NCBI GenBank assembly: GCA_046294625.1
Contig: JBKBKN010000008.1
Location: 62,001-126,000 of the forward strand
Reading direction: 5' to 3'
Origin: JBKBKN01 sp046294625
GTDB lineage: Bacteria; Bacteroidota; Bacteroidia; M30B66
DNA length: 64,000 nt
Position 1 is the stretch's first letter, and each line of letters begins with the position of its first letter. The translations under genes were made by a program, and so were the position numbers. Below the pieces are notes generated by a model. It worked only from the letters and a program-made list of their open reading frames with translations, had not been told where the DNA came from and did not search any database. Shown in pieces: positions 38,201 to 45,858 of this stretch.

Positions 38201-38650
38201 AACGGTCAGAAGCCAGGCAAAGAAATGAGCGAAGGTCTTGCACGTATGGCCGCACAGCAAGAAGCACTGCGCAATGAGTTACAAAAGATGATCAATGAAA
38301 TGAATAAAGACGGCAAAAGTGGAAACACAGGTAACTTGCAGAAGCTTGCCGATCAGATGGATAAGAACACAACCGACATTGTTAACAAAAATCTTACATC
38401 TGAGACATTACGTCGCCAACAGGAAATCATGACGCGCCTTTTGGAAGCCGAAAGAGCAGAGCGAGAGCGGGAATTAGACGAAAAACGTGAATCAAACGAA
38501 AATAAAGTTGATTTTAAACGTAACCTTCAGGATTTTCCTGAGTATAACAAACAAATGCAGCGAGAAGCAGAGCTTTTAAAAACCCTTCCACCTGCATTGA
38601 AACCTTACTATAAAAATCTCGTAAAAGAATACTTTAATTCGTTCGAATAA
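35285..38650 (+). CDS. large membrane protein with long coiled coil (DUF4175-like)
   Basis: A 1121-residue protein with hydrophobic segments at about 31-52, 60-82 and 165-183, followed by beta-rich sequence (about 200-500) and then a very long Lys/Glu/Gln-rich coiled-coil region (about 515-830) and a Gln/Met-rich stretch (about 880-1010). The layout matches proteins called DUF4175 in Bacteroidota, whose function is unknown. The N-terminus is MEQSMENSYASLLFKIDEF, with a second possible start four codons later. It is followed after 18 bp by the anti-sigma-type ATPase gene and then ybeY, an order I recall as conserved in the phylum (not checked). Confidence 0.75.
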   Translation: MEQSMENSYASLLFKIDEFIRKYYLNKLIRGLIYVSGTAVLFFTFLALVEYFAHMSVPVRTVFFFIYIAVNLILLVRLIIVPLFNIYKLGKVISYEQASIIIGNHFRDIKDKLINTLQLNQQLKLNTAESALIEASINQRISELKPVPFKAAIDLGENKQYAKYALIPFLLFSLIYLINPRMIQDGSKRMLAYNAHFEREAPFTFTIRNESLNVPSNEDFILDVEISGKELPSEVYIQIGSSRFKLSREQKNQHSYTFRNLLNDVEFRLFADGFYSQPFLIDVLPNPELTNFTVSLEYPKYTGKKNELIKNSGDLIVPEGTVVKWNFDTQNAEYAEIHFADTLLSLSKAAKGQFTIERRFLANNEYKVNLSNAYLSNKSFVNYTIQVVNDQYPEIEVDEKVDSTAANNRFFSGIIRDDYGFRNLNFVYTIVRDGKEVSKQAMDISINKSFMQSRFFHAFNPRSIESLPGDEITYYFEVFDNDQINGSKASRSQKKIIKVPTKDELIAKKEENNEQVKNDMKQSVLEAQKLQRELDELNRRLLEKKDVNWQDKKKLQDLIEKQKKLQKDIEQIKNQNKNNNERFEEVKPQNESLVEKQRELERLIDQLMNDEMKQKLEEMQKMMDQLDKNKLRDIIEDMKKDSRDIEKELDRSLELFKQLEVEQKLEQAIEKLDELADKQAKLSEQSKEKGADSKDLKDKQDQLNKEFDKLKEDLKDLKEKNDALENPMKMDDLSGDQKEISSDMQQSSDELQQGKSGKAAKSQKSASDKMKQMNQKMKDMQQSMEQDSMEEDIAAMRQLLENLVQLSFEQEDVMKQFQRTQPNNPYYIELTKRQKKIKDDAKMVEDSLFALSKRVVQIESFVNKEMAAVNMNMAKAIAHLAERQTPQAASRQQFVMTAINNLALLLSEVNEQMMQQMAAQMQQQKDGQGSCNKPGSNKKPGKSGMSMATMRQLQQQINDQMKKMQEGMQQMKNGQKPGKEMSEGLARMAAQQEALRNELQKMINEMNKDGKSGNTGNLQKLADQMDKNTTDIVNKNLTSETLRRQQEIMTRLLEAERAERERELDEKRESNENKVDFKRNLQDFPEYNKQMQREAELLKTLPPALKPYYKNLVKEYFNSFE

Positions 38651-38668
38651 CCAAAAAACTGACAAGAA

Positions 38669-39085
38669 ATGATAAAAACTGATAAGCGATCCTTCGCCTT
38701 CCCTTCCATAAAAGAGAACGTGGCATTGGTGGAAAAGCTCGTGGATGAGATTTGCACCTATTACAACATCGGCGATGAGCATTATGGCAATATACTCGTA
38801 GCGCTCACCGAAGCGGTAAGCAATGCCATCTATCATGGCAATGAGCTCAACCCGGATAAGCTGGTGGAGTTTTATTATGAAAGCAAAAATGGAATGCTGT
38901 GTTTTACTGTGGCCGACGAAGGCAAAGGTTATGACCCCGAAGCAGTGCCCGATCCTACCGATCCCAAGAATATAGAATTGCCCAATGGAAGAGGTGTTTT
39001 CTTGATGCGTAAGCTCACAGATGGTATTGAATTCCACGACAATGGTCGAAGGATAGAATTACAGTTTCGTCTCACCAATCAATAA
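38669..39085 (+). CDS. ATP-binding protein of the RsbW/SpoIIAB anti-sigma kinase type
   Basis: A 138-residue stand-alone HATPase_c domain. The N box reads LVALTEAVSNAIYHGNE, the G1 box VADEGKGYDPEAVPD and the G2 region NGRGVFLMRKLTDGIEF, typical of serine-kinase anti-sigma factors. No sigma factor or anti-anti-sigma gene is adjacent, so its target is unknown. It lies in the cluster between the DUF4175-like protein and ybeY. Confidence 0.87.
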   Translation: MIKTDKRSFAFPSIKENVALVEKLVDEICTYYNIGDEHYGNILVALTEAVSNAIYHGNELNPDKLVEFYYESKNGMLCFTVADEGKGYDPEAVPDPTDPKNIELPNGRGVFLMRKLTDGIEFHDNGRRIELQFRLTNQ

Positions 39086-39097
39086 ACCCCCCCTGCC

Positions 39098-39526
39098 CTG
39101 ATAAAATTTTACTATAAAACCAAAGGTTTCAAACTTCAAAAGCCCGACCGATACCGAAAATGGATAAAGGAAATCGCCCGCTTGCATCAAAAGCAAACGG
39201 GTGATTTGCATTATATCTTCACCGATGATGCCGAAATCACACGCATCAATGTGCAATACCTGCAGCACGATTATGCTACCGATATCATCACATTCGACTA
39301 TACCGAAGACAACAGAATCGCCGGAGAAATTTATATCAGTTTAGACAACCTGCGTTCCAATGCCGAATCTTTAAACATTCCTTTTGAAGAAGAACTTCTC
39401 CGAGTCATGGCACATGGGATATTGCATCTTTGTGGGTTTAAGGACAAGTCGGAAGAAGAGCAGAAAAAAATGAGAGAAGAAGAGGAAAAGATGATTAAGA
39501 TGTTTGATACGCTAATTGCAACTTAG
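39098..39526 (+). CDS. ybeY: endoribonuclease YbeY (CTG start proposed)
   Basis: Metal-dependent RNase for 16S rRNA 3' maturation and ribosome quality control. The zinc motif is complete: HGILHLCGFKDKSEEE. The start decides the N-terminus: the first ATG/GTG/TTG is a TTG at 39182, which would remove the first strand of the fold. The frame is open from the stop at 39083-39085, and a CTG at 39098 gives (M)IKFYYKTKGFKLQK, which matches the usual YbeY N-terminus (a hydrophobic strand followed by a Lys-rich helix). No ATG, GTG or TTG lies between. A seven-C run (39087-39093) precedes it. I favour CTG, giving 142 residues. Confidence 0.85.
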   Translation: MIKFYYKTKGFKLQKPDRYRKWIKEIARLHQKQTGDLHYIFTDDAEITRINVQYLQHDYATDIITFDYTEDNRIAGEIYISLDNLRSNAESLNIPFEEELLRVMAHGILHLCGFKDKSEEEQKKMREEEEKMIKMFDTLIAT

Positions 39527-39706
39527 CTTGTGTTAACAGCTAGTATTCAATTTAAGCTTATGCGCTGTAATATCATTCACAACCGGGTTTACAGCAGAGT
39601 AAAGGCAAAATGTTGTCCATAGCTTTTTTAAAAATGATTTTATTTTTATTTATCATCAATCACCTTACATATATTTGTTCTAACCAACTGCTATTGAATT
39701 ATTTAC

Positions 39707-39714
39707 TATTTTTG
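39707..39714 (+). promoter_or_regulatory. possible -7 promoter element of mnmG
   Basis: TATTTTTG matches TAnnTTTG and lies 102 bp before the mnmG start. No -33 element stands at the usual distance, so this is weak. The remaining spacer after ybeY (39527-39789) holds no gene. Confidence 0.25.
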
Positions 39715-39789
39715 TAGGCCTTTGTGAGTTGTCGCTTAACCGAATATTAATTATCAGGTAATTAGAGGGTTAACTAGCAAAAGTTAGAT

Positions 39790-39805
39790 TGTTCCACGTG
39801 AAACA
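39790..39805. promoter_or_regulatory. parS site (ParB/Spo0J-binding)
   Basis: TGTTCCACGTGAAACA matches the widely conserved parS consensus TGTTNCACGTGAAACA in every position. It lies 11 bases before the mnmG start codon. parS sites cluster close to the replication origin in most bacteria and seed the ParB-DNA complex used for chromosome segregation. Confidence 0.88.
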
Positions 39806-39816
39806 ATACAGAAAAG

Positions 39817-41685
39817 ATGCTGAAAGATTATGATGTGATTGTTGTTGGTGCCGGTCATGCCGGATGTGAAGCCGCCGCCGCCGCTGCCAACATGGGTTCT
39901 AAAACCTTATTGGTTACGATGAATATGGGAACCATTGCCCAAATGTCATGCAATCCGGCCATGGGTGGTATTGCTAAGGGTCAAATTGTTCGCGAGATTG
40001 ATGCCATGGGTGGCTATTCAGGTATTGTTACTGATAAATCGGCAATTCAGTTTAAGATGCTTAATCGCAGTAAAGGTGCTGCCATGTGGAGTCCAAGAGC
40101 ACAGAACGATCGTATGCAGTTTGCCATGGAATGGCGAATAATGTTGGAAGGAAGCCCCAATGTGGATTTCTTTCAGGATATGGTGAATGGACTTTTGATT
40201 AAGAATGGTAAAGTTGTCGGTGTTAGAACTGGTTTAGGAATTGAGTTTTCAGCCAAAGCCGTGGTGCTTACGAATGGAACTTTTTTAAATGGCTTAATAC
40301 ATATTGGAGAAAAGCAGTTTGGTGGCGGTCGTGCAGCTGAAAAAGCTGCTACCGGAATCACAGAGCAGCTTATTCAATTAGGTTTTGCGTCAGGTAGAAT
40401 GAAAACCGGCACTCCGCCAAGAGTGGATGGACGTTCTTTAGATTACTCAAAAATGACACCAGAGCCAGGAGATATTCAACCCGGAAGATTTTCTTTTACG
40501 GACACACCTTTGGTTCAAAATCAAATGGATTGTTGGCTCACCTACACCAACGATGAAGTTCATGATATACTACGGACGGGATTTGATAAATCACCAATGT
40601 TCTCTGGAAGGATCCAAGGATTAGGCCCACGTTACTGCCCGTCGATCGAAGATAAGATAGATCGATTTGCCGAACGCGAAAGACACCAAATCTTCGTAGA
40701 ACCGGAAGGGAGAAATACCATAGAAATTTATGTGAACGGCTTTTCTACTTCTTTGCCGGATGATGTGCAGTTAAAAGCCTTGAAAAAAATCGCAGGATTT
40801 GAAAATGTTAAGATGTTCAGACCAGGATATGCTATTGAATATGACTACTTCCCGCCACAGCAACTGAATCTTACATTAGAAACCAAGTTAATAGAGAATT
40901 TGTATTTCGCGGGCCAGATTAATGGCACCACAGGCTATGAAGAGGCCGCCGGGCAAGGCTTCATGGCCGGAATTAATGCGCACTTGAAAATCAATAATAA
41001 ACCGGCTTTAATCCTAAGTCGTTCTCAAGCTTATATTGGAGTATTGATCGATGACTTGGTTACCAAAGGAACCGAAGAACCATATCGTATGTTCACATCA
41101 AGAGCTGAATACCGTATTTTGCTTCGTCAGGACAATGCCGATTACAGACTAACCCCACTAGCTCATGCATTGGGATTGGCATCAGATGATCGATTGGTGC
41201 GCGTGAAGGAAAAATACGGAAAAGTGGAAGCTTTTTTGAAGTTTATGCGCAATCAAAGTGTGGAACCGACGGAAATTAATCCTACACTTGAACAGCTAGG
41301 CTCCTCCCCCATCCTTCAGAAAGTGAAAATAGCCGGTATCTTGAGTCGTCCGCAAGTGCAAATTGGCGATTTGATTAGCAATATATCAAGTGTTGCTGCA
41401 TTTGTAGCAGATCAAGATATAGACCGTGAATCTATTGAGCAGGCCGAAATTCAATTAAAATATGATGGCTACATTCAAAAAGAACAAGAGAATGCAGATA
41501 AACTTAGTCGATTAGAAGATATTAAGCTTCGTGATGATTTTGATTATCGTGCCTTAAACTCACTTTCAGCTGAAGCGAAAGAAAAACTATCAAAGATTCG
41601 ACCATCTACTTTAGGTCAGGCTTCTCGTATCAGTGGAATTTCTCCATCAGATATTTCCGTTCTTATGGTTTATCTCGGACGTTAA
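39817..41685 (+). CDS. mnmG: tRNA uridine-5-carboxymethylaminomethyl modification enzyme MnmG
   Basis: FAD-dependent enzyme that, with MnmE, modifies U34 of certain tRNAs. The 622 residues start with the FAD-binding motif VIVVGAGHAGCEAAAAAANMG, followed by QMSCNPAMGGIAKGQIVREI, and the GQINGTTGYEEAAGQG motif near 370. The C-terminal helical domain is complete. In many bacteria mnmG (gidA) lies near oriC; here a parS site is placed just upstream, in keeping with that. Confidence 0.97.
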   Translation: MLKDYDVIVVGAGHAGCEAAAAAANMGSKTLLVTMNMGTIAQMSCNPAMGGIAKGQIVREIDAMGGYSGIVTDKSAIQFKMLNRSKGAAMWSPRAQNDRMQFAMEWRIMLEGSPNVDFFQDMVNGLLIKNGKVVGVRTGLGIEFSAKAVVLTNGTFLNGLIHIGEKQFGGGRAAEKAATGITEQLIQLGFASGRMKTGTPPRVDGRSLDYSKMTPEPGDIQPGRFSFTDTPLVQNQMDCWLTYTNDEVHDILRTGFDKSPMFSGRIQGLGPRYCPSIEDKIDRFAERERHQIFVEPEGRNTIEIYVNGFSTSLPDDVQLKALKKIAGFENVKMFRPGYAIEYDYFPPQQLNLTLETKLIENLYFAGQINGTTGYEEAAGQGFMAGINAHLKINNKPALILSRSQAYIGVLIDDLVTKGTEEPYRMFTSRAEYRILLRQDNADYRLTPLAHALGLASDDRLVRVKEKYGKVEAFLKFMRNQSVEPTEINPTLEQLGSSPILQKVKIAGILSRPQVQIGDLISNISSVAAFVADQDIDRESIEQAEIQLKYDGYIQKEQENADKLSRLEDIKLRDDFDYRALNSLSAEAKEKLSKIRPSTLGQASRISGISPSDISVLMVYLGR

Positions 41686-41810
41686 TTTCTTGTTTTTGAA
41701 ATCAATTCATTAATTGGTTTTCTTTATTGTCCTCTCATCATATTCGGCCTACGCGTGATTTGAATAATCGCTTTCTTTATGAATATGCCAAATTGTGTTT
41801 CTTTGCAAAA

Positions 41811-42710
41811 ATGTTTCACGTGAAACCATCAACGGAAAGCTGCGTCATTTGCGGCAATCAGAAATTTGAGAAAAAGTTTTTATGTAAAGATCATATGGTA
41901 AGTGGTCAAGAATTCGGCATTTTTGAATGTACCGGATGCGGATTTCGTGTAACACTTCCAAGGCCATCCACTATCGAAATAGGGGATTATTATAAATCCG
42001 ATAAATATGTTTCTCATTCCAATCAAAGCTTTGGACTGATGAGTATCATCTATCGTGAGGTTCGAAAATTGGCACTAAAAGGGAAATACAGACTATTGAA
42101 GCCCTATCTTAAAGGCGAAAGGGTACTTGATATAGGTTGTGGCACGGGAGCTTTTCTCTCCTTTATGCAAAAGAAGGGATTCGATGTAACGGGCGTGGAG
42201 CCCGATGCAGATGCTCGTAGAAATGCATTAAGTTTCTACAATATTCATGCAGAAGATGAAGTCTTTTTGTCGACATGTGGGGCTCAGCAGTTTGATTTAA
42301 TCACGATGTGGCATGTTTTAGAGCACGTGATGGATTTGCCAGAACGCATTCAAACCATCAGCCATATTTTAAAAAAAGATGGCTTATTATGTATTGCTGT
42401 TCCAAATTTCAAATCGTTTGACGCGCATTATTATGAGAAATATTGGGCAGCATGGGACGTTCCACGACATTTATGGCATTTTAGTCCAGAGAATATTTCT
42501 GCCCTATTTTCGAAGTATGGTTTTGAACTGATCATTATGCATCCGATGAAGTATGATGCGTTTTATGTTTCCATCTTATCTGAAAAGTATCGTGGAAAAG
42601 CCCTTTCTTTTTTAAGAGGCTGCATTCGTGGCATGATTTCTAATTGGAAAGCAAAAAATGGCACTTACAGCAGCCAAATTTATTTACTTCGCAAAAAAGA
42701 CCAAAATTAA
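41811..42710 (+). CDS. class I SAM-dependent methyltransferase with N-terminal zinc ribbon
   Basis: A 299-residue protein starting MFHVKPSTESC; a TTG at 41727 would add 28 residues without family character. The N-terminus has two CxxC pairs (CVICG, CTGCG), followed by the SAM-binding domain: VLDIGCGTGAFLSFMQKKGF (motif I), VTGVEPD, and WHVLEHVMDLPERI. The layout resembles methyltransferases acting on sugars or lipids in cell-envelope synthesis, but the target cannot be read. Its first codons encode the second parS site. The stop is about 110 bp from the convergent uvrA stop. Confidence 0.82.
   Translation: MFHVKPSTESCVICGNQKFEKKFLCKDHMVSGQEFGIFECTGCGFRVTLPRPSTIEIGDYYKSDKYVSHSNQSFGLMSIIYREVRKLALKGKYRLLKPYLKGERVLDIGCGTGAFLSFMQKKGFDVTGVEPDADARRNALSFYNIHAEDEVFLSTCGAQQFDLITMWHVLEHVMDLPERIQTISHILKKDGLLCIAVPNFKSFDAHYYEKYWAAWDVPRHLWHFSPENISALFSKYGFELIIMHPMKYDAFYVSILSEKYRGKALSFLRGCIRGMISNWKAKNGTYSSQIYLLRKKDQN
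41812..41827. promoter_or_regulatory. parS site overlapping a start codon
   Basis: TGTTTCACGTGAAACC matches the canonical parS TGTTTCACGTGAAACA at 15 of 16 positions. It begins at the T of the methyltransferase ATG, so the protein starts with Met-Phe-His-Val-Lys as a direct read-out of the site. With the site at 39790-39805 it makes a pair 2.0 kb apart. Confidence 0.85.
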
Positions 42711-42740
42711 GACCTACAAGAGAGCCATACGCCGTTTTGG

Positions 42741-42760
42741 GGTTACACCATTGTGTAACC
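42741..42760. repeat. 8-bp perfect inverted repeat between convergent genes
   Basis: GGTTACACCATTGTGTAACC forms an 8-bp stem with a four-base loop, between the methyltransferase and uvrA stops. No T-tract follows on either strand, so it does not fit a normal intrinsic terminator. It might be a protein-binding site or a terminator without U-run. Confidence 0.55.
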
Positions 42761-42824
42761 GCCGATCGTTCAATGGCGCGCATTTAATGAAGCCTGTTTT
42801 TGCCCCGTTTTACACCGAAGTTAA

Positions 42825-45665
42825 TTAAGTAAGCGCAGTTTTGAATTTATTCCGTAAAAATTTTCCGGTCCAGGAATTTTCTTGTTGAGCTAAATCGAAA
42901 GGTGTACCCGCAAAAACTAGGTGACCTCCCCTATCTCCTCCTTCTGGACCTAAATCTATAACCCAGTCGGCACATTTGATTACATCGGTATTGTGTTCTA
43001 TAACCACAATCGTATGGCCACGAGCAATTAATGCCTGAAAGCTGATAAGTAGTTTTTTGATATCATGAAAATGTAAGCCGGTGGTGGGTTCATCAAAGAT
43101 GAATAGTGTTTTTTGACTGCTTACTCCTTTAGTAAGAAATGAAGCGAGTTTAATTCGTTGAGCTTCTCCACCGCTCAATGTAGATGAAGACTGACCAAGT
43201 TTAACATAACCCAATCCGACATCCGAAAGTGGCTGAAGTTTGGCAATTATTTTTTGTTCTGCATTCCCTTTTGCATGTTCACCGAAAAAGGCCAAGGCAT
43301 CATCAACGGTTAGTTCCAAGATGTCAAAAATACTTTTTCCATGAAATTGCACTTCAAGCACGTCGTCTTTAAAACGTTTACCATGGCAGGCTTCGCATTC
43401 TATTTTGATATCTGCCATAAACTGCATTGAAATAGTTACAAAACCCTCTCCCTCACAGGCTTCGCATCTGCCGCCTTCTACGTTGAAGGAAAAAGTGGAT
43501 GCTTTGTAGTTCCTTTGTTTAGACAAGGGCAGAAGAGAGAATAAACTTCTGATTTCATCATAAGCTTTCACATAGGTCACCGGATTAGAACGGCTCGACT
43601 TTCCAATAGGATTCTGATTTATATATTCAACAGCTTCAATGAGTTTGTAATCTCCTTCAAGGCGGTCGAAAAGTCCTGTTTTCTCACTATATCCGTCAAA
43701 CAGCTTTTTCAAAGCAGGATAAAATATCTTATTGACCAGCGTGCTTTTGCCGGAGCCGCTCATTCCGGTAATCACCGTGAGCACATTTAAAGGAAACTCC
43801 ACATCAATTCCTTTCAAATTGTGTTGCCTTGCTCCCTTAATGACAATACGATTATTCCATTTTTTAGGTCCGTTCAATTGTATTTCGATTTCTTTTCGAC
43901 CGGTAAGATAATCGGCCGTAAGACTTCCTTTAGCAGCTACCAAAGCATGGTGATCACCTTGAAATACCACTTCTCCCCCGTGTGAACCGGCCAGGGGACC
44001 CATATCAATGATTTCGTCGGCGGCTTGCATGATCTCTTCGTCATGCTCCACTACAATAACAGTGTTGCCCAAATCGCGCAAACTTTTCAAAACAGAGATA
44101 AGTCGCTCTGTATCTTTAGAATGTAACCCAATGCTCGGTTCATCTAATATATACATACTACCGACTAAGCTGCTACCCAGAGAAGTTGCCAGATTAATCC
44201 GCTGGCTTTCGCCACCCGATAGGGTAGAGGAGAGGCGGTTAAGGCTTAAATAACCTAAGCCCACATTGAATAGAAATTCTAATCGATTACGGATTTCAAG
44301 CAAAATTCGGCCTGCTACTTTTTGCTCATAATCCGTGAGTTGTAAATTGGCGAAGAAATCTTTTGCACGCTCAACAGACATGAGTACCACATCAGATATT
44401 GACGTTCCATTGATTTTCACATAATTGGAGTCTTTGCGCAAGCGGGTGCCTTTGCAATCAGGGCAGGTAGTTCTTCCGCGATAACGCGAAAGCATCACTC
44501 TATACTGAATTTTATAGGTTTGCTCTTCTACGTGGCGAAAAAACTCATCAATTCCGGATATTTTATCGTTTCCTTTCCATAAGAGCTCTTTTTCCTGCTC
44601 ATTGAGATCGTAATAGGAACGATGAACGGGAAAGTCCAAGTGTACAGCTTGTCGGATAAAATGTTCACGCCATTCGCCCATTTTTTCTCCCTTCCAGCAT
44701 GCGACTGCACCATCAAAAACGGATAAGCTTTTATCGGGTATTACGAGGTCTTCATCTATACCAATCACAGAACCGAATCCTTCGCAGGTTTTACATGCTC
44801 CATAAGGATTGTTGAAACTAAAAAACTGAACACTTGGTTCTTCAAAAACAATACCATCTGCTTCAAAACGACCACTCAATGTTTTCGTAACAGACTTTCC
44901 ATTAAGCTCATATTCCAGCACTATTTCCTGGTTTCCTTCAAAGAAAGCTGTCTGCACGGAGTCAATAATTCTGCTATCGTTGTCTTCATCATCGGAGCTG
45001 TTACTAACCCGATCAATGAGCAGAAAAACATCTTTTTTATTAACTTTCACCGGCAAATCATCTGCCCACTGCTGCAGTCGTCGCAATTCTCCATTCATTT
45101 TTAAACGAGAAAACCCTTGTTGCATTAATATTTTGATCATGTCTTCTGCCGACTTGAATCTTTCAGCATGAATAGGTGCATAGATGTTTACTTGCGTATT
45201 TTCTTCCAGATGATGAATGAAATCCAGCACATCTTGTGGGCGAAAGCGCCGCACTAATTCACCGGTTTTGGGAGAATACGTTTTACCAATTCGAGCAAAA
45301 AGCAATTTTAAGTAATCATAAATCTCTGTGGATGTGCCCACTGTGGAGCGCGGATTGGTGGAATTCACCTTTTGTTCAATTGCCACAGCCGGCGATATAC
45401 CTACAATATTATCGACATCAGGCTTGTTCATTCTACCCAAAAACTGACGTGCGTAAGAACTCAGCGACTCTACGTAACGGCGCTGTCCTTCGGCATATAA
45501 GGTGTCGAATGCCAATGAGGACTTACCTGACCCAGACAAACCCGTAATGACCACTAGCTTATTTCTTGGAATAGCAACAGTTACGTTTTTCAGATTATGA
45601 ACCCTGGCTCCTTTAATGATGATATGCGTGTTTTCGGTAGGTTCAGACGGTATGGTTTGCGGCAT
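42825..45665 (-). CDS. uvrA: excinuclease ABC subunit A
   Basis: DNA damage recognition subunit of nucleotide excision repair. The 946-residue protein has two ABC ATPase modules (Walker A GLSGSGKSS and GMSGSGKST), with signature sequences LSGGESQRINLA and LSGGEAQRIKLA, and zinc-finger cysteines at CKTCEGFGS, CPDCKGTRL and CEACEGEGF with CEACHGKRF. All family motifs are intact. It is transcribed alone and diverges from the sigma-factor gene over a 193-bp spacer. Confidence 0.98.
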   Translation of the reverse strand: MPQTIPSEPTENTHIIIKGARVHNLKNVTVAIPRNKLVVITGLSGSGKSSLAFDTLYAEGQRRYVESLSSYARQFLGRMNKPDVDNIVGISPAVAIEQKVNSTNPRSTVGTSTEIYDYLKLLFARIGKTYSPKTGELVRRFRPQDVLDFIHHLEENTQVNIYAPIHAERFKSAEDMIKILMQQGFSRLKMNGELRRLQQWADDLPVKVNKKDVFLLIDRVSNSSDDEDNDSRIIDSVQTAFFEGNQEIVLEYELNGKSVTKTLSGRFEADGIVFEEPSVQFFSFNNPYGACKTCEGFGSVIGIDEDLVIPDKSLSVFDGAVACWKGEKMGEWREHFIRQAVHLDFPVHRSYYDLNEQEKELLWKGNDKISGIDEFFRHVEEQTYKIQYRVMLSRYRGRTTCPDCKGTRLRKDSNYVKINGTSISDVVLMSVERAKDFFANLQLTDYEQKVAGRILLEIRNRLEFLFNVGLGYLSLNRLSSTLSGGESQRINLATSLGSSLVGSMYILDEPSIGLHSKDTERLISVLKSLRDLGNTVIVVEHDEEIMQAADEIIDMGPLAGSHGGEVVFQGDHHALVAAKGSLTADYLTGRKEIEIQLNGPKKWNNRIVIKGARQHNLKGIDVEFPLNVLTVITGMSGSGKSTLVNKIFYPALKKLFDGYSEKTGLFDRLEGDYKLIEAVEYINQNPIGKSSRSNPVTYVKAYDEIRSLFSLLPLSKQRNYKASTFSFNVEGGRCEACEGEGFVTISMQFMADIKIECEACHGKRFKDDVLEVQFHGKSIFDILELTVDDALAFFGEHAKGNAEQKIIAKLQPLSDVGLGYVKLGQSSSTLSGGEAQRIKLASFLTKGVSSQKTLFIFDEPTTGLHFHDIKKLLISFQALIARGHTIVVIEHNTDVIKCADWVIDLGPEGGDRGGHLVFAGTPFDLAQQENSWTGKFLRNKFKTALT

Positions 45666-45846
45666 GATGTAAGATAGATGACAAAAATATCAATTAACTC
45701 TTGTTTATTACAAAATAAATGCTTTACTTTGATTTATGTTTTACGGCACGTGTATTGTGTAGTTAACATAAATTAAAGTTTAACCCATAAAAACTGATAG
45801 CATATAGATAAACATCTACTTTTTTAAAAACCAAACACTATTAAAA

Positions 45847-45854
45847 AAGGAGGT
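45847..45854 (+). promoter_or_regulatory. perfect Shine-Dalgarno sequence of the ECF sigma gene
   Basis: AAGGAGGT stands four bases before the ATG at 45859 and is fully complementary to the 16S rRNA 3' end. Bacteroidota genes rarely have such sites, and no other gene in this window shows one. It settles the start codon and suggests special translational control. Confidence 0.8.
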
Positions 45855-45858
45855 TGTC

